Positions 51,742 through 59,657 of a DNA stretch of 64,000 bases are shown one piece after another. Each line of letters starts with the position of its first letter. Position 1 is the stretch's first letter. The position numbers were made by a program, and so were the translations under genes. The notes below the pieces were generated by a model that saw only the letters and a program-made list of their open reading frames with translations, made no database searches and was not told the origin of the DNA. Source of the DNA: CALLPQ01 sp964421675 (GTDB lineage: Bacteria; Pseudomonadota; Alphaproteobacteria; Caulobacterales; Parvularculaceae); NCBI GenBank assembly GCA_964421675.1, contig CAYQXV010000014.1:1-64000 (forward strand). Direction: 5' to 3'.

Positions 51742-52662
51742 TTATGTCCAGCGCGCCATAGGGGGAAGGGAGGAGAGGATCGCATCGACATTGCCGCCGG
51801 TTTTTAATCCAAACTGGGTTCCGCGATCATAGAGCAGATTAAACTCTGCATAGCGCCCGCGCCATAAGCTTTGCTGATCGAGATCTTCCTGGCTCCATGG
51901 CGTGTTCATGCGGCGGCGCGCAATTTCAGGATAAATGGTCGCAAACGTGCTGCCGACATCCTTTGTGAAGGCAAAGTCCGTATCCCAATTACCTGTATCA
52001 TGGCGATCATAGAAAATGCCGCCAACGCCGCGCGCTTCATTGCGGTGGGGCAGATAAAAATAGGTCTCGCACCACTCACTAAATTTCTCATAGAATGCAT
52101 TGTCATATTTATCGCAGGTGGATTTCATCGCTGCGTGAAAATCGAGGGCATCTTTATGATCCCGCTCGCGCGCCGGTGTTGTCATCGGGTTTAAATCACC
52201 GCCGCCGCCAAACCAGCATTTTGTCGTGACAATCATGCGGGTATTCATATGCGCGGCGGGAATATGAGGATTGCGTGGATGGATGATCACGGACACGCCT
52301 GATGCCCAGAAGCGAGGGTCTTTATCGGCGCCGGGTATTTGTTTGGCGAATTCTGGTGAGAATTCTCCTTGGACGCTAGAGGTGTGCACGCCGGCCTTTT
52401 CGAAAACCGCGCCGCGTAACATCGACATAACACCGCCGCCCTGATCAGCACTTTTTTCAGGCTGATTGTCGGGGTTGCGCCGCCACGGTGTGCGTTCAAA
52501 TGTTTTCGGGTTTTGGTCAGATGTGTGCGCTGCGTAGAGGCCCGCGGGATCGTTCTCAATGGCTTGCGCCTCAATGGCTTCAAGCGTGGCACAAAGCTGA
52601 TCGCGCAATTGCTCAAACCATGCCTTGGCGGCGGCTTTTCTGGTTTCCATCACATCTGCCAT
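51742..52662 (-). CDS. hemF: Oxygen-dependent coproporphyrinogen III oxidase
   Basis: Converts coproporphyrinogen III to protoporphyrinogen IX with O2 in haem synthesis, so the organism is at least partly aerobic. From ATG 52662 the product has 306 residues, the usual length. Conserved segments are GGGVMSMLRGAVFEKAGV, SVIIHPRNPHIPAAHMN, CWFGGGGDLNPM and EARGVGGIFYDRHD. The frame is open 30 codons upstream, but the ATG at 52662 matches known N-termini. The gene lies upstream of mscS on the same strand. Confidence 0.96.
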   Translation of the reverse strand: MADVMETRKAAAKAWFEQLRDQLCATLEAIEAQAIENDPAGLYAAHTSDQNPKTFERTPWRRNPDNQPEKSADQGGGVMSMLRGAVFEKAGVHTSSVQGEFSPEFAKQIPGADKDPRFWASGVSVIIHPRNPHIPAAHMNTRMIVTTKCWFGGGGDLNPMTTPARERDHKDALDFHAAMKSTCDKYDNAFYEKFSEWCETYFYLPHRNEARGVGGIFYDRHDTGNWDTDFAFTKDVGSTFATIYPEIARRRMNTPWSQEDLDQQSLWRGRYAEFNLLYDRGTQFGLKTGGNVDAILSSLPPMARWT

Positions 52663-52832
52663 CGACTGTGCTTTCCTTGGGCTAGCAATAGACCGGCAAT
52701 GGGAATATTGGCGTAATTCCGCTATGACCGTAGCAACGCAAATTTTGCCCAATTAAGTAGGGCATTGCGTGAAAGGCGGGGCTAGCATATTGCCGCCTCG
52801 AAACAAAGCGAACGCATTAGGGATTTTGGACA

Positions 52833-53705
52833 ATGACCCAGTTACTCATGATCGCGATTGGCGGCATTGCCGGTGCTCTTGGCGGATTGGCCTTATGGTT
52901 TGGTGTGCGGCGCTGGGTGTCGGCCAGTATTGTCGCCAATATTCTGGTATTTGTTGGGGTTTTTATCGGGGTGCGGGTTGCGATGAGCTTAGATCATTCA
53001 GGGGATCAATCCGGGGATCAGTCGGGCGACCAGCCCGGATCGCACGCCTCTGAAATTATCGCGGAAGATGGCCGCGTCTATGATGGGCAACCGCAAAACA
53101 GCCGAAATGACCAGAATGATAAGGGGCTCGCTGATTCGTTCTATCTTGCCCTTGAGGCGGAACATGCCGAAGCGGTACAGCGTAACCAGCCATCCCTGGA
53201 GTGGGCCTTCACCCAGGGCATTCCTATTGGGATGTCGGTTTTGTTGCGCGCCGGTGATCAAGAGACAATTGATCTGATTGAGGCACTTGCCATATCCACG
53301 CGCAAACTATCGCAGTCTGACCCAGATGTCTGCTATCGCTGGCACTATGGGGGATATGGTTTCATGGAGTTTGATTTCGCGCAATTTCGCAAAGCGCTTG
53401 GCGATGGATTGTTAAAGCAACAGTTTCAGCGCTATGGCCGTCTTGTTGAGTCGGCCAGTTTGCGCAGTCGCGACGCGGCAACAACCGATGACGATGCAAA
53501 TGCGCTAGCGCGCGCCATGTTTGCGATGACCCAACGCGTAGGCAATGGCAATATCGATCTTATCCTCGGTGAGCGCCCGCCAATACCAGACTCAAAAGAT
53601 ACACAAGTCGCATGCGAGGCAAGACTGGTGCTATATCGCTCATTGCTTGCAGAGCCCGATGCGGCTGGGGCCATTCGCAAGGCATTCATGCCAAATAATC
53701 AATAG
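52833..53705 (+). CDS. Hypothetical protein with two N-terminal membrane helices
   Basis: No family recognised. The 290-residue protein has two hydrophobic segments (residues about 4-25 and 33-52), then a hydrophilic repeat SGDQ x3, and a soluble helical domain of about 210 residues with VCYRWHYGGYGFMEFDF and four well-spaced Cys/Trp residues. The soluble part probably faces the periplasm or cytoplasm as a globular domain. It lies between hemF (divergent) and galT (38 bp downstream). Coding is supported by length and codon pattern. Confidence 0.75.
   Translation: MTQLLMIAIGGIAGALGGLALWFGVRRWVSASIVANILVFVGVFIGVRVAMSLDHSGDQSGDQSGDQPGSHASEIIAEDGRVYDGQPQNSRNDQNDKGLADSFYLALEAEHAEAVQRNQPSLEWAFTQGIPIGMSVLLRAGDQETIDLIEALAISTRKLSQSDPDVCYRWHYGGYGFMEFDFAQFRKALGDGLLKQQFQRYGRLVESASLRSRDAATTDDDANALARAMFAMTQRVGNGNIDLILGERPPIPDSKDTQVACEARLVLYRSLLAEPDAAGAIRKAFMPNNQ
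52998..53033 (+). repeat. Three-copy 12-bp tandem repeat encoding Ser-Gly-Asp-Gln
   Basis: Three in-frame units encode SGDQ, and the codons differ at third positions, so this is older or selected at protein level, unlike the identical MrpC repeat. It lies in the linker after the membrane helices of the hypothetical protein. Confidence 0.85.
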
Positions 53706-53743
53706 TCTATCATTTAATAAATGGCGGGGCAGAAAGTCATCTT

Positions 53744-54835
53744 ATGACGGATCAACAGGCAGTTTTAAAACATGCCAACGCCGGCGCATCTGTTCATCGT
53801 CGCCATCTTGTTAAGCCCGATGGGCGCGATGTTTTTATTTATGGAAATGCGCCGCACACATTAGAAGTTGCCAAGCAGATGTTGGAGGGCGGCCCTAAGC
53901 GCGCTGAATTACGATGGCACCCGTTGCGCCAGGAATGGTCTGTCTATGCGAGCGGTCGCCAAAATCGCACCTTCAAACCCTCTTTGGCTGACGACCCGTT
54001 AGCGCCGAGCGCGCCGGGGGGACCCGTGACGGAAATTCCATTTGCCGATTTTGAAGTGGCAATTTTTGAAAATCGTTTCCCCAGTTTTAGTGCAGATCCT
54101 GGCCCGGCAGATACGCAAATTAGCGGAGTGAAGAGTGCGCGCGCAACGGGCCGGTGTGAGGTGATCGTTTACACACCGCAATCGACAGGCAGCATGGCGA
54201 CATTGAGCGCGGTGGCGCGAAGGTTGCTTGTCCATGCGTGGATCGATCGGTATGAAGATTTGTTTTCCAGCGGTGCGCACTATGTTTTACCCTTTGAAAA
54301 TCGCGGTGAAGAAGTTGGGGTGACTTTGTTCCACCCGCACGGGCAATTATACGCATTTTCGCAAGTGCCCGCCGTTCAAATGCGCGCCGCGCAAGCGTTT
54401 GAAGAGGGGTATGATTTTGCCAGGCACCTTGCGGCATGGCGCGGCGATTATGAAATTTTTGAACAGGGCGGCGTTAGCGCGTTTGCCCCGCCATTTGCAC
54501 GCTTTCCTTATGAGGTATGGGTTGCGCCCCTGCAAAAGCGAAAGCATCTCTGCGAATTTACGAGCGATGAAATTGAGGCATTTGCACAGGCTATTGGTGA
54601 GGTCACCGCACGCTATGATCGCTTCTTTGGCCGCGATTGCCCATACATGTTTAGCCTCCATGCAGCGCCTAATAATGGGTCAGCACATGCAGACTGGCAT
54701 TTTACCGCACAATTTTATCCGATTTTACGGTCAGCCGATAAGGTGAAATATTTGGCCTCTGTTGAGCAGGCAACAGGTCTGTTCACCGTTGATGTCGCGC
54801 CAGAAGAGACTGCGCGGGTTTTGCGCGAAATATAA
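53744..54835 (+). CDS. galT: Galactose-1-phosphate uridylyltransferase
   Basis: Transfers UMP between UDP-glucose and galactose 1-phosphate in the Leloir pathway. The 363-residue protein has RWHPLRQEWSVYASGRQNR, ENRFPSF, the active-site motif FHPHGQLYAF with the nucleophilic His, and a second HIT-like half with FPYEVWVAPLQKRKHL and SAHADWHFTAQFYP. GalK and GalE are not in the window. The beta-galactosidase at 4215 may supply galactose to it. Confidence 0.95.
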   Translation: MTDQQAVLKHANAGASVHRRHLVKPDGRDVFIYGNAPHTLEVAKQMLEGGPKRAELRWHPLRQEWSVYASGRQNRTFKPSLADDPLAPSAPGGPVTEIPFADFEVAIFENRFPSFSADPGPADTQISGVKSARATGRCEVIVYTPQSTGSMATLSAVARRLLVHAWIDRYEDLFSSGAHYVLPFENRGEEVGVTLFHPHGQLYAFSQVPAVQMRAAQAFEEGYDFARHLAAWRGDYEIFEQGGVSAFAPPFARFPYEVWVAPLQKRKHLCEFTSDEIEAFAQAIGEVTARYDRFFGRDCPYMFSLHAAPNNGSAHADWHFTAQFYPILRSADKVKYLASVEQATGLFTVDVAPEETARVLREI

Positions 54836-54883
54836 CGTGCGGCGTGTATTGAGGCCGGGTTTCATCTTGCGTTTCGACGCAAT

Positions 54884-54918
54884 CCAAAAATAAAGCCGCC
54901 TCAAAATTGGGGCGGCTT
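54884..54918 (-). terminator. Rho-independent terminator for the small gene at 54964-55236
   Basis: An 8-bp stem GGCGGCTT... read on the minus strand as AAGCCGCC/GGCGGCTT (54893-54900 with 54911-54918) is followed there by TTATTTTTGG. It fits the minus-strand gene ending at 54964 and could also act after galT. Confidence 0.75.
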
Positions 54919-54963
54919 ACTGGTCAACGCAATCGATAAAAAATGCGATGATGATGAGTAGTC

Positions 54964-55236
54964 CTAGAACATGTCAAAGCTATCAAAGTCATAGCCATTC
55001 GTAGGATTATTGAATGCAAAAACACCGTCGCTTGCCGCGTTGATGACCGTAATTTCCGCTGCGAGGTTCGCCGCTTCTTCGAAGGACAGCACGGTTGAGA
55101 CAAATGAATCGAAATTTAAGTCCCCGCCCAATCCGTTCGTTGCGAAAACAGATCCGAAATCGTTCGTAGAGACAAATGCATCGAAATCGAGGTCATCATC
55201 TTTTGGAATGCCAGAATCGTCCATGCTATTTTCCAC
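54964..55236 (-). CDS. Small acidic protein with Phe-Asp-x-Phe repeats, function unknown
   Basis: No family recognised. The 90-residue product is acidic and rich in Phe, Asp and Asn, with three copies of a short motif: LDFDAFVSTNDFG, LNFDSFVST and the C-terminal YDFDSFDMF. A helical Ala/Glu-rich stretch (FEEAANLAAEI) separates the second and third. There is no signal peptide or Cys. The GTG at 55236 is preferred because AAAGGAG lies 11 bases upstream; ATG 55224 or a far TTG at 55284 are alternatives. It has its own terminator, which supports expression. It could be a secreted peptide, a modification substrate or a protein-binding scaffold. Confidence 0.6.
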   Translation of the reverse strand: MENSMDDSGIPKDDDLDFDAFVSTNDFGSVFATNGLGGDLNFDSFVSTVLSFEEAANLAAEITVINAASDGVFAFNNPTNGYDFDSFDMF

Positions 55237-55610
55237 TCGCCTAATAGCTCCTTTTGGAGCCGTAAAATTGTTGTAATCGCCCAAGCTAACTTTAGGTAGA
55301 AACGAAGAATGACACTCGTGTCATTTGAAGCATCTCTATAGCCTAGATCGTTAACCTATTTAGTAACCCACATATCTTACTCAATTCTGAACATCAATCT
55401 TACAAATATCGCAAGTCCACACAAGGGATCAGACGCGCGAAATGCGTCCGTCAACGTCGATTTGTGGGGGTTGTGGCGGATTGACTATAAAAAAACCTTT
55501 GAGCCCAGCAAAATGAGGGCTCAAAGGTGGAAAAGAGATCTTTTTAGTAGATCCAAAACCGATATCATCGTCGCAATAATCGCAGCAATAGAATCGGTAT
55601 CAAAAGGGAA
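55237..55610. other. Intergenic region between two small minus-strand genes
   Basis: About 370 bp containing the likely promoter of the Phe-Asp repeat gene and the strong terminator at 55489-55527 for the next gene. I see no further gene. Confidence 0.5.
55489..55527 (-). terminator. Strong rho-independent terminator of the Gly-rich small gene
   Basis: A perfect 11-bp stem CCTTTGAGCCC/GGGCTCAAAGG (55496-55506 with 55517-55527) is followed on the minus strand by seven T. It lies 84 bp downstream of the 92-residue gene. Confidence 0.9.
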
Positions 55611-55889
55611 TTACCCTTTGTTTTTCATGACCATACCGGCAATTGTTGAGAGCGCACCGCCGCCAACACCGCCTTCTAGGAATGACTGAGCCATCTGCAT
55701 GACTTCCCCGCTGCCAAGCAGTGCGCCGATGCCAGCTGCATCCGCACCAGCGCCCGCGCCAACGCCCCCGGCAATACCGGACACGATACGGCCAACCATG
55801 CCTGATTGGCTGCCGCCCAGAAACTGAGAAACGATTGGGCCAATAATAGCACCGCCGGCACCGCTTAATAAAAGTTGCATAATATCCAT
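55611..55889 (-). CDS. Small Gly/Ala-rich membrane protein
   Basis: From ATG 55889, which has an AAGGGA ribosome site, the product has 92 residues: MDIMQLLLSGAGGAIIGPIV, a Gly-zipper-like region (RIVSGIAGGVGAGAGADAAG) and a hydrophobic C-terminal half ending in a basic KNKG. The frame is open to 55988. Similar short Gly-rich proteins are common in alphaproteobacteria, with no assigned role. Its own strong terminator indicates a monocistronic and perhaps abundant transcript. Confidence 0.75.
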   Translation of the reverse strand: MDIMQLLLSGAGGAIIGPIVSQFLGGSQSGMVGRIVSGIAGGVGAGAGADAAGIGALLGSGEVMQMAQSFLEGGVGGGALSTIAGMVMKNKG

Positions 55890-56116
55890 GAGGAATCCCT
55901 TCCCTTCGTTTGAACTGAATATGGAAACTAACAGCTTGTTAAGGATTTTCAAAGCGTTAACTGAAGAGGTCATGTTGCGGTGCAGCAATAAGGGTCACGT
56001 TCCCGGTGCCCATGAAACTGAAAAACCCCTTTAAAGCAGTCAATAAAAACGTGTTTTGACCCTGGTCATAAAGATGTCTACCCTCGAAAAGGGATTTGGG
56101 TTGGCTAGGGGCATTC

Positions 56117-57271
56117 ATGGATAATTTTAATGACGGGCTGGGCCAGAAGTTTTATGGGCCAGTTGATGCGGAAACGAGCTTGCCGGTTCGCAATCACTCG
56201 CGATACCGGCGAATGTTCTGGATTGGGTTTTACACCACCTTTTTAAGCATCATCACGCTGACCACCTTTCGGTTTTGGGGGCGCACACAATTTCGGCACC
56301 AGCTTTGGTCCGATACCATGATCGGTGATGAACCGCTGACCTATACCGGGTCGGGCAGGGAGCTGTTTATCGGCTTCGTGATGGCAATCTTTACATTTTT
56401 GCTGCCGTTTTATGTGTTGGTTTTTGCAGTTCGCTCACTGTTTGAGAGGGGCATGGTCTCCATCATTTTAACAGTGCTCTCCGTTTTTTTGCTGTTTATG
56501 TTTGGTGTCGCGATTTATTTGGCGCGCCGATATCATCTTTCGCGCACACGGTTGCGTAGCATCCACTTTGCGCAAACTGGCTCGGCCTTTGGCTATGGGT
56601 GGGTAAATTTCTGGTATGGTGTTTTAACGATAATTACCCTTGGATGGTACGCACCGGCCGCGCGTATCGCACTTTCGCGTCGTTTATGGTCAGCCGCCTA
56701 TTTTGGCGATCAGAAAATTCGATTTGAAGATACGCCCGAGGCAAAAAAAGAGCCGGTCTATCTAAGCTTTGCCCTAAGCTGGATTAGCTTTGTCGCTTTG
56801 ACTGTTTTCTTGTGGCCAATATTAAGCGAGATATTGTTTCTATCCGTTGAAGTCACGATTAACGAAAGTCAGCTAAGTCCATTTGTATCACATAATTTTT
56901 GGGGATCTTCGTTATATTTTGCCAGCCTCGGCCTGTTGGGATTTTTAAGTTTTGCAATCTTTAGCTGGCATCGCGCGGTGATGACTCGGCGAATTTTCAA
57001 GAGCATTCGCGTTGGCTCCATATCGCTTACCAACCGAATCACCACCCTAGATATGGCTTGGATTTCCCTTACCAATGGACTCCTTATTTTCATCTCTGCT
57101 GGTGTTGCTTTTATGCCTGCGCAGATGCGCATGTGGAGATGTATCGCAAACCGGACCTCGCTGCATGGCACGATTGATTTTGCAACAATTGGGCAGAGCC
57201 GGATCGGTGCGCCTCGTCAGGGCGAGGGATTGGCAGATGGCTTTGACCTTGTAATGCGGTTTTTCAAATGA
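56117..57271 (+). CDS. DUF898 (YjgN-like) polytopic membrane protein
   Basis: The 384-residue protein has repeated motifs of the DUF898 family: TFRFWGRTQFRHQLWSDTMI and a second copy with LGWYAPAARIALSRRLWSAAYF, within about eight membrane segments. Family members often lie beside an M48 peptidase, and here one follows with a four-base overlap. ATG 56117 is preferred because AGGGG lies just upstream; a TTG at 56096 is also in frame. The role may be presentation of membrane substrates to the peptidase. Confidence 0.87.
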   Translation: MDNFNDGLGQKFYGPVDAETSLPVRNHSRYRRMFWIGFYTTFLSIITLTTFRFWGRTQFRHQLWSDTMIGDEPLTYTGSGRELFIGFVMAIFTFLLPFYVLVFAVRSLFERGMVSIILTVLSVFLLFMFGVAIYLARRYHLSRTRLRSIHFAQTGSAFGYGWVNFWYGVLTIITLGWYAPAARIALSRRLWSAAYFGDQKIRFEDTPEAKKEPVYLSFALSWISFVALTVFLWPILSEILFLSVEVTINESQLSPFVSHNFWGSSLYFASLGLLGFLSFAIFSWHRAVMTRRIFKSIRVGSISLTNRITTLDMAWISLTNGLLIFISAGVAFMPAQMRMWRCIANRTSLHGTIDFATIGQSRIGAPRQGEGLADGFDLVMRFFK

Positions 57272-58494
57272 CCCAAAATACTCAACATCAAAATAATCAA
57301 CAAACGGGCCCTTTTCGCGGGCGTTTCTTTGACGGTAAAACAGCCGACGAGCACATTGTCACTGTCGCCTTTGATCCCGATGGTATCTCAATGGATGCCG
57401 TTCCCGGCGAAGGTGAGGGGAGTTGGCACTGGCTGTGGCGCGATGTTCGTCTTGAGCATTTAGGCCAAGACCGGATGCGCTTGAACAACCTCTCAGCAGG
57501 GGATGCCACTCTTGTAGTGCCGCTTGATGCGGCAAGCCAGATCAATCAATTTGCCCCGATTGTGTTAAGCGGAAAACGCGAGCGGCGCCGTTTGTTAAGT
57601 TTGGTAACGGGCCTGACGATTGTGAGCGCGCTCATTGGCTGGGTCATTTTTATTGGTGTACCCGTCGCTTCTGGACCGCTTGCCAGGGCGACCCCAAAAG
57701 AGTTTGAAATCAAAATGGGTGAGACGATGGCGTCTCAGGCCAGTTTGTTTTTTTGTGATGATGCCGAACCGGCGATACGCACCTTAATGCCGGTCATCAA
57801 TGAAATTGCAGAAACGGGTGAGGTAGGATTTCCCATCACATTCCAATTTATTGATTGGGAGGTTCCAAATGCCTTCGCTCTGCCTGGCGGACAGGTCATG
57901 GCAACAAAGGGTCTGTTAAAAGCGGTGGAGGATGATCAGGAAGCGTTTATGGGCGTCATCACGCATGAGCTTGGACATGTGCGTGCCCGTGATAGCATGC
58001 AAGCCTTTTACCAAAGTAACGGTCTCGGAGTGGTTCTTACGGTGGTTATCGGTGGACCAACATTGGCACAACAAACTGTGCTTATTTCTTCGCGGCTCAA
58101 TCAATTGCGCTATTCGCGAGGGCAAGAAACGCGCGCTGACGAAACCGCTTATGAAATTATGTTGGCGATGGGTCTTGATCCGGCAGCGCTTGCACGCTCC
58201 TTTGAGGCAATTGAGCAGTTTTCTGAACCGCTGACTGAGGGATTTGACGCAGATGTTGACGTCCCCGAATGGTTACTCACCCATCCTGATACAGATGGTC
58301 GGATAAAACGTGCGCTTGAGCAATCTCGCCCGTCAACACGCCGTTTGTTTACGGATGAACAATGGGCCACCATTAGAACGGCATGCGGCGTCGATGAAGT
58401 TGAAAAACACTCAGCAAGTGATGTTGAGGTTATCATCGATGATGAGGGCAAAGTGGTGATTATTGACGGCGTTGAAATTCAGCTGCCCGAATGA
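57268..58494 (+). CDS. M48 family metalloprotease
   Basis: A membrane-anchored zinc peptidase of 408 residues. An N-terminal cytoplasmic domain of about 100 residues (DUF-type PH-like strand pattern) precedes one membrane segment (LVTGLTIVSALIGWVIFIGV). The catalytic part has FALPGGQVMATKGLL, the HELGH zinc motif in GVITHELGHVRARDS, and the third ligand Glu in GQETRADETAYEIM. It is translationally coupled to the DUF898 gene. Its 3' end overlaps the convergent copper-chaperone gene by 16 bp. Confidence 0.93.
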   Translation: MTQNTQHQNNQQTGPFRGRFFDGKTADEHIVTVAFDPDGISMDAVPGEGEGSWHWLWRDVRLEHLGQDRMRLNNLSAGDATLVVPLDAASQINQFAPIVLSGKRERRRLLSLVTGLTIVSALIGWVIFIGVPVASGPLARATPKEFEIKMGETMASQASLFFCDDAEPAIRTLMPVINEIAETGEVGFPITFQFIDWEVPNAFALPGGQVMATKGLLKAVEDDQEAFMGVITHELGHVRARDSMQAFYQSNGLGVVLTVVIGGPTLAQQTVLISSRLNQLRYSRGQETRADETAYEIMLAMGLDPAALARSFEAIEQFSEPLTEGFDADVDVPEWLLTHPDTDGRIKRALEQSRPSTRRLFTDEQWATIRTACGVDEVEKHSASDVEVIIDDEGKVVIIDGVEIQLPE

Positions 58495-59096
58495 TGCTCA
58501 GTTTGATTATGCTTGGTTTGATGGTCGGTTGAATTGACCGGTCCGGTTTGAGCGGGAAGTGAAATTTCTATCGGCGCGTGATCGCCGTCGAACATCAGGG
58601 TCATTGGGAGTGCGCTTCCTTCCAAAATCGGCTCACTTAATCCGATCATCATAATATGCATTCCGCCGGGACTGAGCGCTTGGTGGGAATTTTGCGCAAG
58701 CGGTACATTCGTCACGGGCCGCATGCGCATTCTGCCTTGATCATCTTGTGAGGTTTGGTGGATCTCAACGGCTTTGGCCGCAGGGGAGGTTGCCGAGGTC
58801 AAGGTAAGATCGCGGCCAGTTTTGTTACAAATGGTAAAATAGGCTGCCGTGATATTCTGGTTTGCGCGGGTCACACGAACCCAACGATCGTGCACTGAAA
58901 CCGCTCCGGCGGATGCATTTTTACAAACATCTTCAGAATGAAGCTCGCGCGGTTGCGCGCCCGCATGACTCTGCTCTGATAAGTCGCGGCTAGGCGAAGA
59001 GCCATTGTCTGAGCAGGCTGCGATGATCGCCGATAGGACGATAAGACCGGTGAGCGGCAAGAGGCTCACTGAAAATTGAGGCTTTAACGGGATCAT
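58479..59096 (-). CDS. PCu(A)C-type copper chaperone lipoprotein
   Basis: Delivers Cu(I) to the CuA centre of cytochrome oxidase in the periplasm. An N-terminal signal and lipobox AIIAACSDN are visible. The core has VHDRWVRVTRANQNITAAYF and the copper motif His-x10-Met ... His-x-Met, seen in VEIHQTSQDDQGRMRM and SPGGMHIMM. The tail is His-rich (DHQTKHNQTEHHSGS), unusual for the family and possibly a second metal site. Three ATG codons are in tandem; the third (59096) has ideal spacing from AAGGAG and is chosen. Confidence 0.92.
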   Translation of the reverse strand: MIPLKPQFSVSLLPLTGLIVLSAIIAACSDNGSSPSRDLSEQSHAGAQPRELHSEDVCKNASAGAVSVHDRWVRVTRANQNITAAYFTICNKTGRDLTLTSATSPAAKAVEIHQTSQDDQGRMRMRPVTNVPLAQNSHQALSPGGMHIMMIGLSEPILEGSALPMTLMFDGDHAPIEISLPAQTGPVNSTDHQTKHNQTEHHSGS

Positions 59097-59436
59097 CATC
59101 ATCTCCTTGAGCGTCGCGCTAACCCGCCAGTGTCACAGAGCAAGCGCCCCCGCACGTGCCATAGATTAATATTGCTCGGCAAGGGATGGGTTGTCACATA
59201 GCGAGCTTTTCGCCGCTTAACGACCAAATGATTGGGCAATCATAGGCTGCAAGTGACGGGTTTGAGGCTCCAGCCGCGCAAGTTGAAAAATTCCTGCAAT
59301 AATCGGCAATATCCCCCCTGTAGCGGTCTTGTTCGCGCATGAAAAACTCATTACATGTCACCGTCGCCGGGGTTGCATTGTCTCGGATATCCCTCCTTTT
59401 GTGTGAGGATGGGCCCATGGATCAGGAGCGCTAGCC
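59097..59436. other. Divergent intergenic region between the copper chaperone and DUF3126 genes
   Basis: About 340 bp that should hold two divergent promoters. An AGGAG ribosome site precedes the DUF3126 start. A possible minus-strand frame of 48 codons (59194-59340) is not convincing. Confidence 0.45.
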
Positions 59437-59649
59437 ATGAACGCAACAGAAATTGCCAAGCTGCAAAAATATCTCTCCGAAAAGTTCGGTGTTGATAATT
59501 TTGAGGTGCGTGGGCGCAGTAATAAAGACGACAGCGCAGAAGTTTATATGGGCGATGAATTTATTGGTGTTCTCTTCAAAGATGATGAAGAGGGCGATGT
59601 ATCATATGACTTCAATATGGCGATCCTGGAGATCGACCTGCCCGAATAG
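59437..59649 (+). CDS. DUF3126 family protein
   Basis: A 70-residue cytosolic protein with the conserved pattern NATEIAKLQKYLSEKFG, DDSAEVYMGDEFIGVLFKD, and DVSYDFNMAILEIDLPE. The family is restricted mainly to alphaproteobacteria and is of unknown function. An AGGAG ribosome site precedes the ATG. The next gene starts eight bases after its stop, so the two are probably co-transcribed. Confidence 0.93.
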   Translation: MNATEIAKLQKYLSEKFGVDNFEVRGRSNKDDSAEVYMGDEFIGVLFKDDEEGDVSYDFNMAILEIDLPE

Positions 59650-59657
59650 CGGCCCAT

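Noticed and set aside
52998..53033. SGDQ repeat as a CRISPR-like or mobile repeat
   Set aside because: It is short, in frame, and synonymous changes between units point to a coding linker.
55462..55689. Plus-strand 75-codon frame over the terminator at 55489-55527
   Set aside because: Runs through a strong terminator hairpin and is antisense to the Gly-rich gene.
59194..59418. Minus-strand frame between the copper chaperone and DUF3126 genes
   Set aside because: Only 48-74 codons, weak start signal, no family pattern. It could be real but the sequence does not support it.
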